Shown here in pieces: positions 9,024 to 20,000 of a DNA stretch of 64,000 bases. The translations under genes and the position numbers were made by a program. Below the pieces are notes generated by a model. It searched no databases and was not told the origin of the DNA. It saw only the letters and a program-made list of their open reading frames with translations. The stretch is from Phyto melanocephala (Eukaryota; Arthropoda; Insecta; Diptera; Rhinophoridae). Positions within the stretch are counted from its first letter, which is position 1, and the number at the start of each line of letters is the position of its first letter. The stretch is taken from NCBI GenBank assembly GCA_941918925.1, contig OW799233.1, positions 75,953,797 through 76,017,796 of the forward strand. The letters run 5' to 3'.

Positions 9024-11489
9024 ATGGCACACTTCTTTAAACATATGAAAGCTAAATATAACCTTGAACTCTGTCACCTTTTAAAAAAGTATTGTAGGAA
9101 CATTAAGAAACTCGCAAAACTCAACACAAGACTAAAATATTTACTAAACTGCCGAAGAAAGGGACTTATTCCGAAACATGTTCAATATACGACAAAAACC
9201 ACTGGACAACTATTCACATCAAGGAGAATATTACAAGAACTAGAAAAAACTGAACAAAAGTTCCAATTGAAAATCCTAAGCTTAGAGATTAAGGAGACAA
9301 ATTATAATATTGATAACATACGGAAAGTAATAAGCAATGATAAATATAGAATTAAATTTTCTTTAAATGACGAAGAATATAAAAATTTCATTACAATGCA
9401 AGAACACAGATATGGACAAATTGTATCGAATGATACAAGGACACATTTAGTTAAGATAGAGCTTCTCAGACAAATACAACTGGGGAAACATAACTTTAGA
9501 TTCAACCCAGAATGGTTTATTAATATGACTAATATACCTTTTCCAGAAGATAGCAAATGGCTACTATCTTTAGGACCGAAATTCGCTTTACCAGCTGACA
9601 GGAAAAATATCTCAACGATAAATCTTATAGCTGACCTTGAACAATGGGTGCAAACCTTAAATGATGATGGGCAAAAGGAAGTAATAAGGTCGAAGATTGC
9701 AAATAGAATACTGACCTATAAAAGAACTTTCAAGAATGATGGAAAGGGAAAATTGATATTAAGTATTTATGAGGACACAAGGAAATTTTTAAGTCGATAT
9801 ATAGATGAAATTATTATAACTAAATCTGATAAGGGTAACAAAACTGTAGTTATGTACAAAAAAGATTATGAATGTGAAATGAATAAATTATTGGCTGATA
9901 AGAATACGTACAGGGTTATCCAAATGGACCCAACTCGGAAACTTCAAAGGACTAATAACAGAAAAATTTTAGATTTATACAAGAATGGATATATAGATAG
10001 ACATGAAAAATGGCGATTAAATTCTATTTCTGCAACAGCTCCTCGTCTGTATGGTCTTCCTAAAATACATAAGCCTGAAGTACCACTTAGACCAATTTCA
10101 TCATCAATAGGTTTGCCCTGCTACAATTTATCTAAATACATAGGCAATATTTTGAGAAATATAGTTATGGAGAAGTACAATATAAGAAATTCGGTAGAAC
10201 TTAAGAGAGAACTTGATAAAATATTTTTGGATAGTGACGACATTTTAATATCTCTAGACGTGGTATCGTTATTCACGAACATACCAGTACACTTAGCTAT
10301 AAACAACATTATGACGAAATGGAATGTTATTCAGAATCACACCCGAATACCTAGGACACGATTTTTGGATCTGTTAAAGTTTTGTCTTACTGACAACAAT
10401 TATTTTATGTATAAGGAAAAAGTATTTAATCAAACTTATGGCATGCCAATGGGTAATCCATTATCACCGACTATCGCAGATATCGTTTTAGATACTCTGC
10501 TTGATTCTAGTATAAGGGACCTTCACAAAGCCAATGTACAAATAAAATATATTACAAAATATGTTGACGATATATTTGCCATTATAAAACTGAAAGATGA
10601 GGAAATTGTACTACAAACTTTTAATAATTATCATAAAAAACTTAAATTTACTATGGAAAAGGAAGAACGTCAGTGCATATCATATCTGGATATGAGAATA
10701 CAGAGAGACAATGACGAAATAATTACTGACTGGTACACTAAATCAATTGCCTCTGGACGCTTAATAAACTTTGATTCAACACAGCCAATGAGACAAAAAA
10801 TAAACACAGCTAACAATTTAATTAACAAAGTCATGAAACTTAGCGACGAAAGGTTTAAATCGAAAAACATTAAAATTATAAAGGACATTCTTGCTAGAAA
10901 CAATTTCCCAGAAAACGTTATTAATAACCTAATTCATAATGTGACTAATGATATTAACACACGGGGAAACACGAAAGACAACACATCTGGTAACACTAAA
11001 TATTACGGAATACCCTTTATACCAAAACTTACAGAAAACAACAAACTAAGGGATATAATTAATGAAGAGAATGTGATAATTTCACACAGACCTAACAAAA
11101 CAATAGAACATTTATTTACACAAATAAAAACTAAGATTGAAAAAAGAGAACAGAGCAATGTGGTATATGAAATAAAGTGCGAGGGTAATGAAGACGGAGT
11201 TTGCGGCAAAGTATACGTTGGTACAACAAAAAGAAGTTTAGGTGTAAGAATAGATGAACACAAGACAGACATAAGAAAAGGAAAACAATCAACCGCGTTA
11301 TCACAACATTGTATTGAAAGTAAACATAAAGCTAATTTTGACAAGGTGAAAATATTGGACAAGGAGAAAAAAGAGAACAAGAGATATACATTGGAGAGTT
11401 TGAGAATACAACAAAGATCAGAGCGTGCAATAAATACCAAGGAAGATAAGGACAACATTAACGCAAATTACACCATAGTTTTAGTTTAA
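9024..11489 (+). CDS. Penelope-like reverse transcriptase / GIY-YIG endonuclease
   Basis: About 821 codons from ATG 9024 (the frame is open upstream to about 8991). It encodes the single polyprotein of a Penelope-like element, which copies its RNA into DNA at a nick made by its own endonuclease. Visible in order: a basic N-terminal region; the RT region with LYGLPKIHKPEVPLRPI (about residue 345), DVVSLFTNIP, YGMPMGNPLSP and the catalytic YVDDIFAI (about 513-520); and a C-terminal GIY-YIG nuclease with VVYEIKCE (about 712), CGKVYVGTTKRSLGVRIDEH (about 728-747), H and E positions downstream. No stop or frameshift interrupts it, so it may be functional. Length matches the family. The upstream pseudo-LTR would be expected to carry promoter activity; no motif was tested. 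Confidence 0.93.
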   Translation: MAHFFKHMKAKYNLELCHLLKKYCRNIKKLAKLNTRLKYLLNCRRKGLIPKHVQYTTKTTGQLFTSRRILQELEKTEQKFQLKILSLEIKETNYNIDNIRKVISNDKYRIKFSLNDEEYKNFITMQEHRYGQIVSNDTRTHLVKIELLRQIQLGKHNFRFNPEWFINMTNIPFPEDSKWLLSLGPKFALPADRKNISTINLIADLEQWVQTLNDDGQKEVIRSKIANRILTYKRTFKNDGKGKLILSIYEDTRKFLSRYIDEIIITKSDKGNKTVVMYKKDYECEMNKLLADKNTYRVIQMDPTRKLQRTNNRKILDLYKNGYIDRHEKWRLNSISATAPRLYGLPKIHKPEVPLRPISSSIGLPCYNLSKYIGNILRNIVMEKYNIRNSVELKRELDKIFLDSDDILISLDVVSLFTNIPVHLAINNIMTKWNVIQNHTRIPRTRFLDLLKFCLTDNNYFMYKEKVFNQTYGMPMGNPLSPTIADIVLDTLLDSSIRDLHKANVQIKYITKYVDDIFAIIKLKDEEIVLQTFNNYHKKLKFTMEKEERQCISYLDMRIQRDNDEIITDWYTKSIASGRLINFDSTQPMRQKINTANNLINKVMKLSDERFKSKNIKIIKDILARNNFPENVINNLIHNVTNDINTRGNTKDNTSGNTKYYGIPFIPKLTENNKLRDIINEENVIISHRPNKTIEHLFTQIKTKIEKREQSNVVYEIKCEGNEDGVCGKVYVGTTKRSLGVRIDEHKTDIRKGKQSTALSQHCIESKHKANFDKVKILDKEKKENKRYTLESLRIQQRSERAINTKEDKDNINANYTIVLV

Positions 11490-11923
11490 TGATGACGATT
11501 GTTCAAATAATTGGCTGTGATATTTTATTATATTTTTACATTTTTTAATTTATTAAGTTTGTGTTTTGTGTCTTGTCCACTTTATACTCACCTGTGATAT
11601 TTAAAAAAATGTTAAATAAAATTAAAAAGATTGTAAGTTCAGTTATTTAAAAACCAATTAATTAATTAATTAATTTAAACTCTTAACTAATTTTAATAAT
11701 TCTATCTTTTTTTTAATTTTGTATGTATGTGTTGCCAGATTGATTTTAATAAATGAATCCCTGAAGAAGTTGGAAAATACCAACGAAACGTCGGATTATA
11801 AAATGAAATAAATAATCTTTTATTTTATTTTAAAATATGGAACGTATGACCTTGAAAGCCCGAATTTAGGAAATTTATTGAAAAATATAATATATTAAAA
11901 AGGTCGATTAAACAAAAATTTAC
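11016..11923 (+). repeat. Penelope pseudo-LTR equivalent, right copy
   Basis: 3' end of the full-length element, repeated at 8054-8962. Covers the GIY-YIG coding end and the AT-rich 3' tail. Confidence 0.9.
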
Positions 11924-12017
11924 GGATTGCCTAGAGTTTTACAAATATCTGAAGAGATGCGATGGTAACATATTGGCTCAAATTGGAAGTGTTGAAAAAT
12001 ATATGTACAATTTTTAA
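11924..12017 (+). pseudogene. C-terminal coding remnant of the hAT-like element
   Basis: Open frame DCLEFYKYLKRCDGNILAQI... ending at TAA 12015-12017. It is continuous in frame with the remnant ending at 8053 once the Penelope element is discounted. Position near the right end of the hAT-like element suggests a transposase C-terminus, but there is too little for a family match. Confidence 0.4.
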
Positions 12018-12488
12018 AAGCGTACATTCCCGATAATGAATGCAATGAATTTTGGTTGTTTTTTTTGTTTTTATTTTCAACTATTAAAACAGAATGATAT
12101 GTTCAGTTTTTATTTTGATAAATAAAGTTTTTTCGTAAAAACAAAAATATTGTTTTTGTATTTTTAATGGCGTCGTAAATTTTATCAAATTTAATTTTTT
12201 TTTAAATGTGTCCTCTTTTTTTGAGCAAATGTCCTACATTTTTTATGCTGGCGTCCTCTTTTTTTTTAAATAGAAATGGCAACCCTACTTGCACTTGACT
12301 GATTATTCTGGAACTTTGCACACACATATTGAGCTCTCATGATTATACAATTTCGTGATTTGAAAAGTGGGCAGTGCCACGCCCATTAAAAAAGTTATAA
12401 TTTTTTTTTTGCACTTGATATTTAATTTAAATTCAGAATGCATTTTTATTCATTAAGGGGCGTACCAACGCGCGCCGGGCTTTTCTAG

Positions 12489-13969
12489 TAACTTTATATA
12501 TATTATATTTTACTTGTTTTTTTTAATGTCAAACAAATCCCTTAAATAATTTTCTTCTGAATTTATCTGAAGCAATTGTTTGCTTACTTATTTTTTTTTT
12601 AATTTACAAAAAAAAAATCAAAATTTGTTTTATTTCAAATGTGTACAAATTTTCAAAGATTCACAATGATGATCACCGGACGTAACAAAACAACTTATTT
12701 TATATTCGATCGTTCCTTTTTACTTCTTGAAACCAACTCTTTTTTTTCAACTTCTTAATTCACTTTTTGCTTTAACTCCTCAACTCGATTTTTCTTGTTA
12801 ACTTCTTAAAATCAACTGCCTGCTTTCAACTTTTTTAATCTGACTTTTTCTTTTCTTCTCTCCAACCGCAAGGTTGCTAGTAGGTGATCTTGCCTACCGA
12901 GCCCTTATACAAATTATGCAAAATCAGCAAATCGCTAAAATTCATCACTCTCAGAATCTTTTCTCTTTTCCATTCCTCTTTCTACAAAACCGGTTTGAAA
13001 TGTGTCGTGCTGCTATTGGTCAAACAATCTAACGGTAAACTGAGGTGATGACATTTGTAAGAGGAAACGTAAAGACATGAGAGGTGACAAAACTTTTTAT
13101 TTGTGATCGTCTATCGAAACTCATATTAAAAAAAATTGGTTGCCAACCGTAACATTTGCATATGTATATGTACATGCCTGTTCATATATATATATGTGCG
13201 TGCATATATGCAAATATGTAAAGTTGTAAAAGAAACGTAAAATTATTGAACCTTGCCAGAAAATTCGAATGTGTAACTTTGAAAGGCATAGGAGGTTTTT
13301 CAAGAAGAAAAAAATAATAAAAAAAAAATCCGTAAAAAATATATTTTTTATTACAGTAATTTTTAGACTATGAAGCAGTAAAAGCAAAATTCTAGCTGAA
13401 AATAATATTAAATTGAAATACTATTATAATTTTTTTTTATTATAAAATAGGATATAGGATTTATTAAACTGATCTATGTATAACCTGTCTATATATATAT
13501 ATATATATAAGATAATTTTAAAACTCAACTGTTTTTACATAAGTTTAAAATAAACTACATATATTTTTAAGCTAGCTTTTACACATGAAAGTAAGTAAGT
13601 GTCTAAAATTCACAAAACTCTTACATTGCTTCACTAACATACTAACATACTAACATTTTTTTTTATTTTTTACTGAGATTTCAACGACATTTTCAATTTA
13701 ATTTTTATACGTTTTTAAAATGGAAATCGACAATTGTTGCCTATTAACACACTTGTATAAATTTGAACATTTTTGGTAAAACAATAATTGTATATATAAC
13801 TTACTTTGTAAATATATGAAAAAGACTTACAATATTTGTTCTTCAAATATGCATAAATAATACAATTAACGTATTTTCAAAACAATAATTTAATAAAAAA
13901 ATAATTTCTGAATATTATATATTGTTGGTAACTCTAAAAGTAGAAAAGAAGATAAATTTAGCTCATTTT
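12489..13969. other. No gene seen; pyrimidine-rich and TATA-rich tracts
   Basis: Around 12700-12860 the plus strand is pyrimidine-rich, with the word CAACTTCTT recurring loosely every ~30 bases. Around 13490-13510 there is a TATA microsatellite. Open frames of under 90 codons here have AT-driven composition and no motifs. Confidence 0.5.
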
Positions 13970-16400
13970 TGATTTATTTTTTATTTATTTATTTATTTAT
14001 AAATTTCAATACAAAGAAAGCCTTCATGGCCAATTATTTATGTATTGTAGATAATAATAACTATGTAATATGATAAACAACAATTCAAATATATAACAAA
14101 CTAATCAAGTATATATATAAGTGGCTCCCCAGCCATATGAACATTAGAAAACTATTAATAATAAAAAGCAGCAACAAAATGAGTACCCATAGCAAGAGAA
14201 AAATATATAAATAACCTACATTTCAAGACAAATTACCGTTAAAATATGAAAGAAGCTTAAGTTTATACGTTAAAAATGAATACGAAAACAGTTTAAGGCT
14301 ACTTGGCAGAAAGTTCCAAACTTGATATACACGCACTAAAAAAGAACGATCATAGATAGAGAGATGTCTAAAAGGCACCTCAATTTGAATATTACGCGTA
14401 GAATTAATAAAAGAGAATTCATTAACTAGAATAACCGGTTGTTGAACTTTAATAATTTTATAAAAATGAAGCAATGTACGAATTTGTAGATAATCATAAA
14501 ATTTACATTTCAAAAATGTTGAAACAAGTTCTCTAACACGTTCATGTTCAATAATTTTTAAATTAAAAACGTAACGAACCACTTTTCTTATAATTCTAAA
14601 AACAATATCCAAATTATAAGCCCGAGTACCAGAAAAAACCTCCAAGCCATAATTAAACTGAGACATAATCAGAGAATAAGCAAGTCGATATCTAACAAAT
14701 CTTGGCGTATATGGTTTTAAAGAATATAATCTTCTTAAAGCAAGACAAACTTTATTGGAAAGAGTATTTATATGAATATCAAAATTTAGACAAGGATCTA
14801 AAAAGACGCCGAGACATCTAAGCGAATCAACGTAGCCAATCACTTGTCCATTTATATATAAGTTAGGATAGAAAGCAACCTGATTCAGCAAATGAAAGCA
14901 AATTGCTTTAGTCTTATTAGAATTAATCTCAAGGAAATTTCTGTGCATCCAGTTTGAAACAGCAATTAGATGGTTATTTAAACCTATCTCGAAACGATCA
15001 ATTTGACTAGATTTAGAGGTATATAAAAGAAAAATGTCATCAGCAAATATATATGGCTGGCAAAAATTATTATTCAATAAAGGAATACAATCATTCAAAT
15101 AAATGATAAATAAAATAGGACCCAAAATTGACCCTTGGGGCACACCAGAGGTTACCAAACCAATAGAAGAATTTAATCCACTAAGTGAGACAAATTGAGA
15201 CCGTTCCGACAGGTAAGCATAAATTAATTTGCATGCAGATGACGAAAAATTGAAATTTGCATTAAGTTTTTTAACTAGAACACTATGGTTTATCCGATCA
15301 AACGCCTTAGTAAGATCCAAAGACACCAAAGAACAAAGTTGATGATTATCCAAGCGTTTTCTTATATTTTCAGTTAGAGAAAGAAGCAAAGAAGTTGTAT
15401 TATGATTTCGTCTGAAGGCATATTGATTAGGATGAAGCAAAGAACCGCAATGAGTCAAAATTTGTGTTTTCATTAATGCCTCAACAATTTTAGACATTGA
15501 TGGTAAAATTGTTATCGGCCTCAAACTATCAGTACTACCATTTTTAGAAATAGGAATGACTCTACCTAGCTTCCAAGCAGCTGGAAATTTTGACGTCAAA
15601 AATATAGTATTAACAAGATGAACAAGAAGTCTGCTAATAAGTGGAAAGATCAATTTAATAAACTTAATTGGAATTTTATCATGACCAGCGGCATTGGATT
15701 TAATTGAATTTAGAGAGAGCATAAGCTCATATTCCGATATAGGATCAAATGAAAAAGAATTTATGCCATCACTAAGATTATCAAGATTTATTTCACCTAG
15801 AATATTAGGATTTAGATTATCTAAAAAACTGGAAGCTATAGATTCAATATTAGAAGAATCAATATTAGGTTTCTCACGACCAATACAACCAAGACGACGA
15901 ATTTTTTGCCACATTTGAGTATTATTAACATCAGAAAATAGCCTTATCCCATAATTCCTCCGAGCCTTTCTAACAATAGATTTAGCCTTATTCCTGAGTC
16001 TGCAGTAAGCCCTCCAGTTAGCCTCAGATCGATTTCTAATGTAATACCCATATGCTCGATCTCTTAAAGATATAGCCTCAGTAACACATCTAGAATTCAT
16101 CCAATTTAAATTTATTGAATTTAAATCTACCCTTGACGTAGGAACACAGTTGCAAAGATGATCAATTAATTGATTTAATGCGGAAAGCTGTAAATTTACA
16201 TCATTAGTACAGAAAATAGGAGAAACATCAAAACTCTCAAGATACTGACAGAAATCGTCATAGTTAATCCGATTATAATCTTTAAATTCAATCCACTCAC
16301 TACGTCTGCTAGAAGAGAATCTAACTGAAATAACTATAAAGCTATGATAAGAGGAAAAGAATGGGTATTGATATTGATTACTACAAGCTACAGTAGTAGC
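13970..16400 (-). mobile_element. 5'-truncated non-LTR retrotransposon (jockey/CR1-like group)
   Basis: Minus-strand ORF2 fragment with reverse transcriptase, then a short 3' UTR ending in an (AAAT)n-type tail (13972-14000 on plus reads TTATTTATTTATTTATTTAT). The 5' end lies inside the endonuclease domain, so this is a typical truncated insertion. I could not find a clear target duplication. Confidence 0.8.
14223..16400 (-). CDS. Reverse transcriptase (ORF2 fragment) of a non-LTR retrotransposon
   Basis: The frame stays open from about 16400 to stop 14223, roughly 725 codons. The first Met at 16100 is internal, not the true start. The upstream part looks like the end of an apurinic-type endonuclease (a SYHSFIVISV segment at the place of the usual SDH). 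RT motifs follow: AGHDKIPIKFIK, LRPITILPSMSKI, VSLDLTKAFDRINH, TSGVPQGSILGPILF and the catalytic FADDIFLLYTS (A-D-D). The C-terminus lacks an evident RNase H domain. The reading frame is intact over its length, so the copy is not old. The N-terminal endonuclease, and any ORF1, are missing. Confidence 0.85.
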   Translation of the reverse strand, partial: ATTVACSNQYQYPFFSSYHSFIVISVRFSSSRRSEWIEFKDYNRINYDDFCQYLESFDVSPIFCTNDVNLQLSALNQLIDHLCNCVPTSRVDLNSINLNWMNSRCVTEAISLRDRAYGYYIRNRSEANWRAYCRLRNKAKSIVRKARRNYGIRLFSDVNNTQMWQKIRRLGCIGREKPNIDSSNIESIASSFLDNLNPNILGEINLDNLSDGINSFSFDPISEYELMLSLNSIKSNAAGHDKIPIKFIKLIFPLISRLLVHLVNTIFLTSKFPAAWKLGRVIPISKNGSTDSLRPITILPSMSKIVEALMKTQILTHCGSLLHPNQYAFRRNHNTTSLLLSLTENIRKRLDNHQLCSLVSLDLTKAFDRINHSVLVKKLNANFNFSSSACKLIYAYLSERSQFVSLSGLNSSIGLVTSGVPQGSILGPILFIIYLNDCIPLLNNNFCQPYIFADDIFLLYTSKSSQIDRFEIGLNNHLIAVSNWMHRNFLEINSNKTKAICFHLLNQVAFYPNLYINGQVIGYVDSLRCLGVFLDPCLNFDIHINTLSNKVCLALRRLYSLKPYTPRFVRYRLAYSLIMSQFNYGLEVFSGTRAYNLDIVFRIIRKVVRYVFNLKIIEHERVRELVSTFLKCKFYDYLQIRTLLHFYKIIKVQQPVILVNEFSFINSTRNIQIEVPFRHLSIYDRSFLVRVYQVWNFLPSSLKLFSYSFLTYKLKLLSYFNGNLS

Positions 16401-17209
16401 TTAATGTACAATGTATAGCAATTAATGCAACTCTTTGCTTGTACAACATTTTTAAATTAACTTTTAGTTTTATTTTTCTATGTAAACGAAAAAGAAGTTT
16501 TCATGAAACTAGTATTTTTCATTGAAATTTTTATTTATAATACGTATACAGAAATTTCAAGAAAGTACTTTCATATGTAAATGTAGGTTAAATGAATGCG
16601 TTTAAAAAAGTAATTAATGAAATGCCACAAAAATCAGTATGAAAAATACGATTGCATTATATAAATAACAAAAACAGCTGTTTATATACTACACAGATTG
16701 CATTTTATTTGAAGTGTGATAGTGTAGACACAAATTGTAATGAGAAAATTTTCTATTTGATTTTTTTACAATCAGACCAAAAATCATTTTATTTCGCTCT
16801 GACAAAATCCAATGAAAATGTAAAGACTTGTAGAATAGTGAGAAGCGCCCTTTAGGAACTAATGTGTTAATAGGTACTATTGACGTTGCCTTGCGACGAA
16901 CCTGGTATAAGCAGTGTTGTAAAAAATATTTTTAAAGTTTGTGTTTTTTACTTTTATTAAAATAATAAACTTTTTAAATGCTCAGAGTAGAAAAATAAAA
17001 TATTAATTTGTTATAAACTAGTTTAAAAATTTAAACTGATTTAAAATTGTAGAAATTATTTGTAAACGGCTTTTAAACAAACCTTGTTTCTGGCTTTTAA
17101 AAATAATAATAAAAACTCTTACAAAAATAGGAATTTTTCCCAACTTTTACATAAAAAATTATTTTAATATAATTTTTTTCCCTGCAGAATCTATCCAGTG
17201 TGGTAGCAA
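16401..17209. other. No gene seen
   Basis: AT-rich stretch with no recognisable motif. A palindrome-like AAGCTACAGTAGTAGCTT at 16386-16403 marks the 5' junction of the non-LTR element. Confidence 0.5.
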
Positions 17210-17489
17210 AAAATCGGATATTAGCATACTACCTGCTACTTTGATAGCACAATTCTTACTTTTTATTGAATACTCAAGTTTTTTTTTTAATTACTAAACG
17301 TTTTCTGGTTAAAATAATGAAAATTTGTTTCTCTGATTTACTTTGGTTAGAAGAAAAGTACAGCGAGGATATATCGGGGTTATATTTTAAATTCGCTATA
17401 TGAAAAATTACTATAAGAATAATAAGATAACATTTTGTCCTTCACTATAATCTTCAAAGTCAACTTGGATTATTAGTACCTACCTATTA

Positions 17490-18345
17490 TTCAAAATTCT
17501 ATGTATATTCCAAAATATAAAAACTGCAAAAAAAAGAAGAATTTGTTTGTCGTCCGGAATATTTAGAGATAGAATTCGGATTAAAAATTACTAATTTTAA
17601 GAATCTATGTTTACAAACGTGAAATGAAATGTACAATAAAAAATGCAAAAAGGAACCTTTTGTTTCGCCATTATCATTTTTATACTCAATTTGAACCAAT
17701 AGCCCCAAACACAAAAAAAAAATAACAAAAATAAACTTTTTGGTCGCCCAAATAGTCACTTATATCGAAATTCTAGCTTCGCAAACGTTGAAAATACAAA
17801 AAGTATCATACAAATTTAAAAAAATACTTTTTTTGGCCGCCCATAGAATTTTTTGCACATAGAGTATCATAAAAATTCAAAAAAAGTACCTTTTTGGTAG
17901 CCTTTAAGATTTTTAGTCTCATCTGGAATCAATAGTCCTTTATATTACAATTCTACCTTTATAAACGTAGAAAATACAAATAGCACCATAAAAATTCAAA
18001 AAAAAGTACCTTTTTGTTTGCCCATAACATTATTAGTCTCATCTGAAATCAATAAAACTTTATTTTACAATACTACCTTTATAAACGTAGAAAATACAAA
18101 AAGTACCATAAAATTTCAAAAAGTTACCATAACATTTTCAGTCTCACCTTGTATGAATAGTCACTAATTTCGAGATTCTGGCTTCGTAAACGTTGAAAAT
18201 ACAAAAAGTACCATAAAAGAAATAAAAAGTATCTTTCTGGTCGCACCAAACATTTTCAGTCTCAACTCGGATCACTAATGTCGAAATTTCAGCTTCATAG
18301 ACGTAGAAAATACAAAAGTATCCAAAAAACAGAAAAGTGCCTTTT
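17490..18345. repeat. Tandem ~125-bp repeat array, left arm
   Basis: About seven degenerate units with consensus pieces AAACGTAGAAAATACAAAAA, GTACCATAAAA, AGTACCTTTTTGG, AACATTTTTAGTCTCA and CAATAGTC. It is the inverted counterpart of the array at 19150-20000. Confidence 0.8.
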
Positions 18346-18349
18346 ATGG

Positions 18350-19110
18350 GTTTTCATGGGTTACTGACTGACTGATTCATCGGTTCCTCTTTCAATGTAT
18401 AGCCCCACTGAGAAGGGATTGTTGGAAATTCGTACTTAAAGGGGGTAAAAAGATGATATAGGTAGTCTTATATCTGCTAAACTAAAAATGATACAAATTA
18501 AATTAAAAAAGTATTGTAATTTGCACAAAAATTAAGCAAATTAAGGCAAGACACCTGCCTTTTTTTAATTTTCAATACCTAAGTTGAAAAACTATAATTT
18601 CTTGGTATCCTATGTGTGGTACCCTATGTTACTTCTAAACACATAAAGCTAGGAAAAAAGTTCAAACTGTTTTAAGTAATCCGCGAAAAAATATTAATAG
18701 GAATTCAGCACTTTTTTCAAATTCACATGTATAAGGGGTAAAAATTGTCCCTATTTTTGGTACTTTTTTTAAAAGAAACTTTTCTAATATTATTCAAGGG
18801 AACAAAATTTGATAATTATTATTGCCTAATAGAATATGGACAATTATTTAGGTGAAAATTTTGGAAACTTTTAGAGGGGAAAATTCCGGAAAATGTATGT
18901 AATTCCTAATTAGACGGACAATTTTGACAAAATTTTTAATTGGGATTTCACCAGACATAAAAGACTATTCAAAACAGGGTAGAAAGGGGAAAAATCTGAA
19001 AAAGAGTTTGGCACTTTTCAGAATATAATTAATTTTATGCAAAAAAGAGTAGATTTACTGTTTTTAAATCATGTCTATGAAAATATTTTGTTTAATAGAT
19101 ATTTGCATTG
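18350..19110. repeat. Central segment B of the foldback-like element
   Basis: Begins near GACTGACTGATTCATCGG and ends near TCATGTCTATGAAAATATTT. The whole segment recurs inverted at 20395-21190. Contains GCCCCACTGAGAAGGGATTG and GGTATCCTATGTGTGGTACC. Non-coding. Confidence 0.75.
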
Positions 19111-19149
19111 TAGGATTGTACATTCAAGGACTATGGATTTAAGGTGAGA

Positions 19150-20000
19150 CTTAAAATGTTATGGGCGACTAAAAAGGTACTTTTTTAAATGTTTATGGTA
19201 CTTTTTGTATTTTTTATGTTTATGAAGGTAGAATTGTACAATCAAGGACTATTGATTCCAGATGAGACTGAAAATGTAATGGTCGACCAAGAAAGTACGT
19301 TTTTAAATTTTTATGGTATTTTTTGTATTTTCAACGTTCGCGAAGTTAGAATTTCAAAATTAGTGACTTTTGATACGAGGTGAGACTGAAAATGTTATGG
19401 GTGACCAACAAGGTACTTTTTTAAATTTTTATTGTACTTTCTGAATTTTGTACGTTTATAAAAGTATAATTGTAATGTAAAGGACTATTTACTCCAGGTA
19501 AGACTAAAAATGTTATGGGCTACCAAAAAGGTTTTTTTAATTTTTATGGTACTTTTCGTATTTTCAACGTTTGCGAAGATAGAATTTCGAAATTAGTGAC
19601 TATTGATACGAGGTGAGATTAAAAATGTTATGGGCGACCAAAAAGGTACTTTTTTAAATTTGTATGGTACTTTTTGTATATTTAACGTTTGCGAAGCTAG
19701 AATTTAAAAATTAGTGACTATTGATACGAGGTGAGACTGAAAATATTTTAGGCGACCAACAAGCCACTTTTTTGAATTTGGGACTTTTTATATTTTCTAC
19801 GTTTATGAAGCTAAAATTGTGAAATAAAGGATTATTGATTCAAGTTGAGAATGAAATTGATATTGGCGAAACAAAATATGCCTTTTGGAATTTTTATTGA
19901 ACTCTTTGCATTTTTTCATTTGTGAACATAGATTCTCAAAATTAGTGTTTATTGATCCGAGGTCTAACTCCTAATATTATGGACGACCAAAACTACTTTT
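19150..20000. repeat. Tandem ~125-bp repeat array, right arm (inverted)
   Basis: Units in reverse orientation: GAGACTGAAAATGTTATGGG, CGACCAAAAAGGTACTTTTT, TTTATGGTACTTTTTGTATT, CGTTTGCGAAG. Short open frames here come only from the repeats. Confidence 0.8.

Larger units (their letters stand above)
8054..11923 (+). mobile_element. Penelope-like retroelement with pseudo-LTR direct repeats
   Basis: A complete RT plus GIY-YIG ORF is followed by a 3' region. The last ~909 bp of the element (11016-11923) are also present directly upstream at 8054-8962. Such a partial tandem copy, a 'pseudo-LTR', is a hallmark of Penelope insertions. The two copies differ at only a few positions (for example ATTGCACAC versus ATTTCACAC), so the insertion is young. 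It sits inside the hAT-like element and shares GGA at its junctions. Confidence 0.9.
7643..12287 (+). mobile_element. hAT-like DNA transposon, interrupted by a Penelope element
   Basis: Terminal inverted repeat TAGGGTTGCCAT (7643-7654) / ATGGCAACCCTA (12276-12287). Flanked by an exact 8-bp target duplication CTTGCACT at 7635-7642 and 12288-12295. End sequence and 8-bp duplication are typical of hAT elements. Both ends also carry TCCTCTTTTTT-type words. Without the Penelope insertion the element would be only about 775 bp, so it is a non-autonomous or degraded copy. Confidence 0.75.
7019..12488 (+). mobile_element. Helitron-like non-autonomous element (carries nested insertions)
   Basis: The left end is A|TCTATATATATAAAATTC and the right end is GGGCTTTTCTAG|T. 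This fits the Helitron pattern of TC...CTRR inserted between A and T, and a GC-rich GCGCGCCGGGC lies just before the end. The left-end sequence (ATATAAAATTCACGTGTCA, ATTTTGCATACACATTC) recurs at about 7430, so the first 410 bp may be a tandem truncated copy. No Rep/helicase gene is present. About 4.65 kb of its length is a hAT-like insertion. Confidence 0.6.

Noticed and set aside
17490..20000. CRISPR-like regular repeats
   Set aside because: Units are degenerate, contiguous ~125-bp tandem repeats without unique spacers, in a eukaryotic genome; they form inverted arms.
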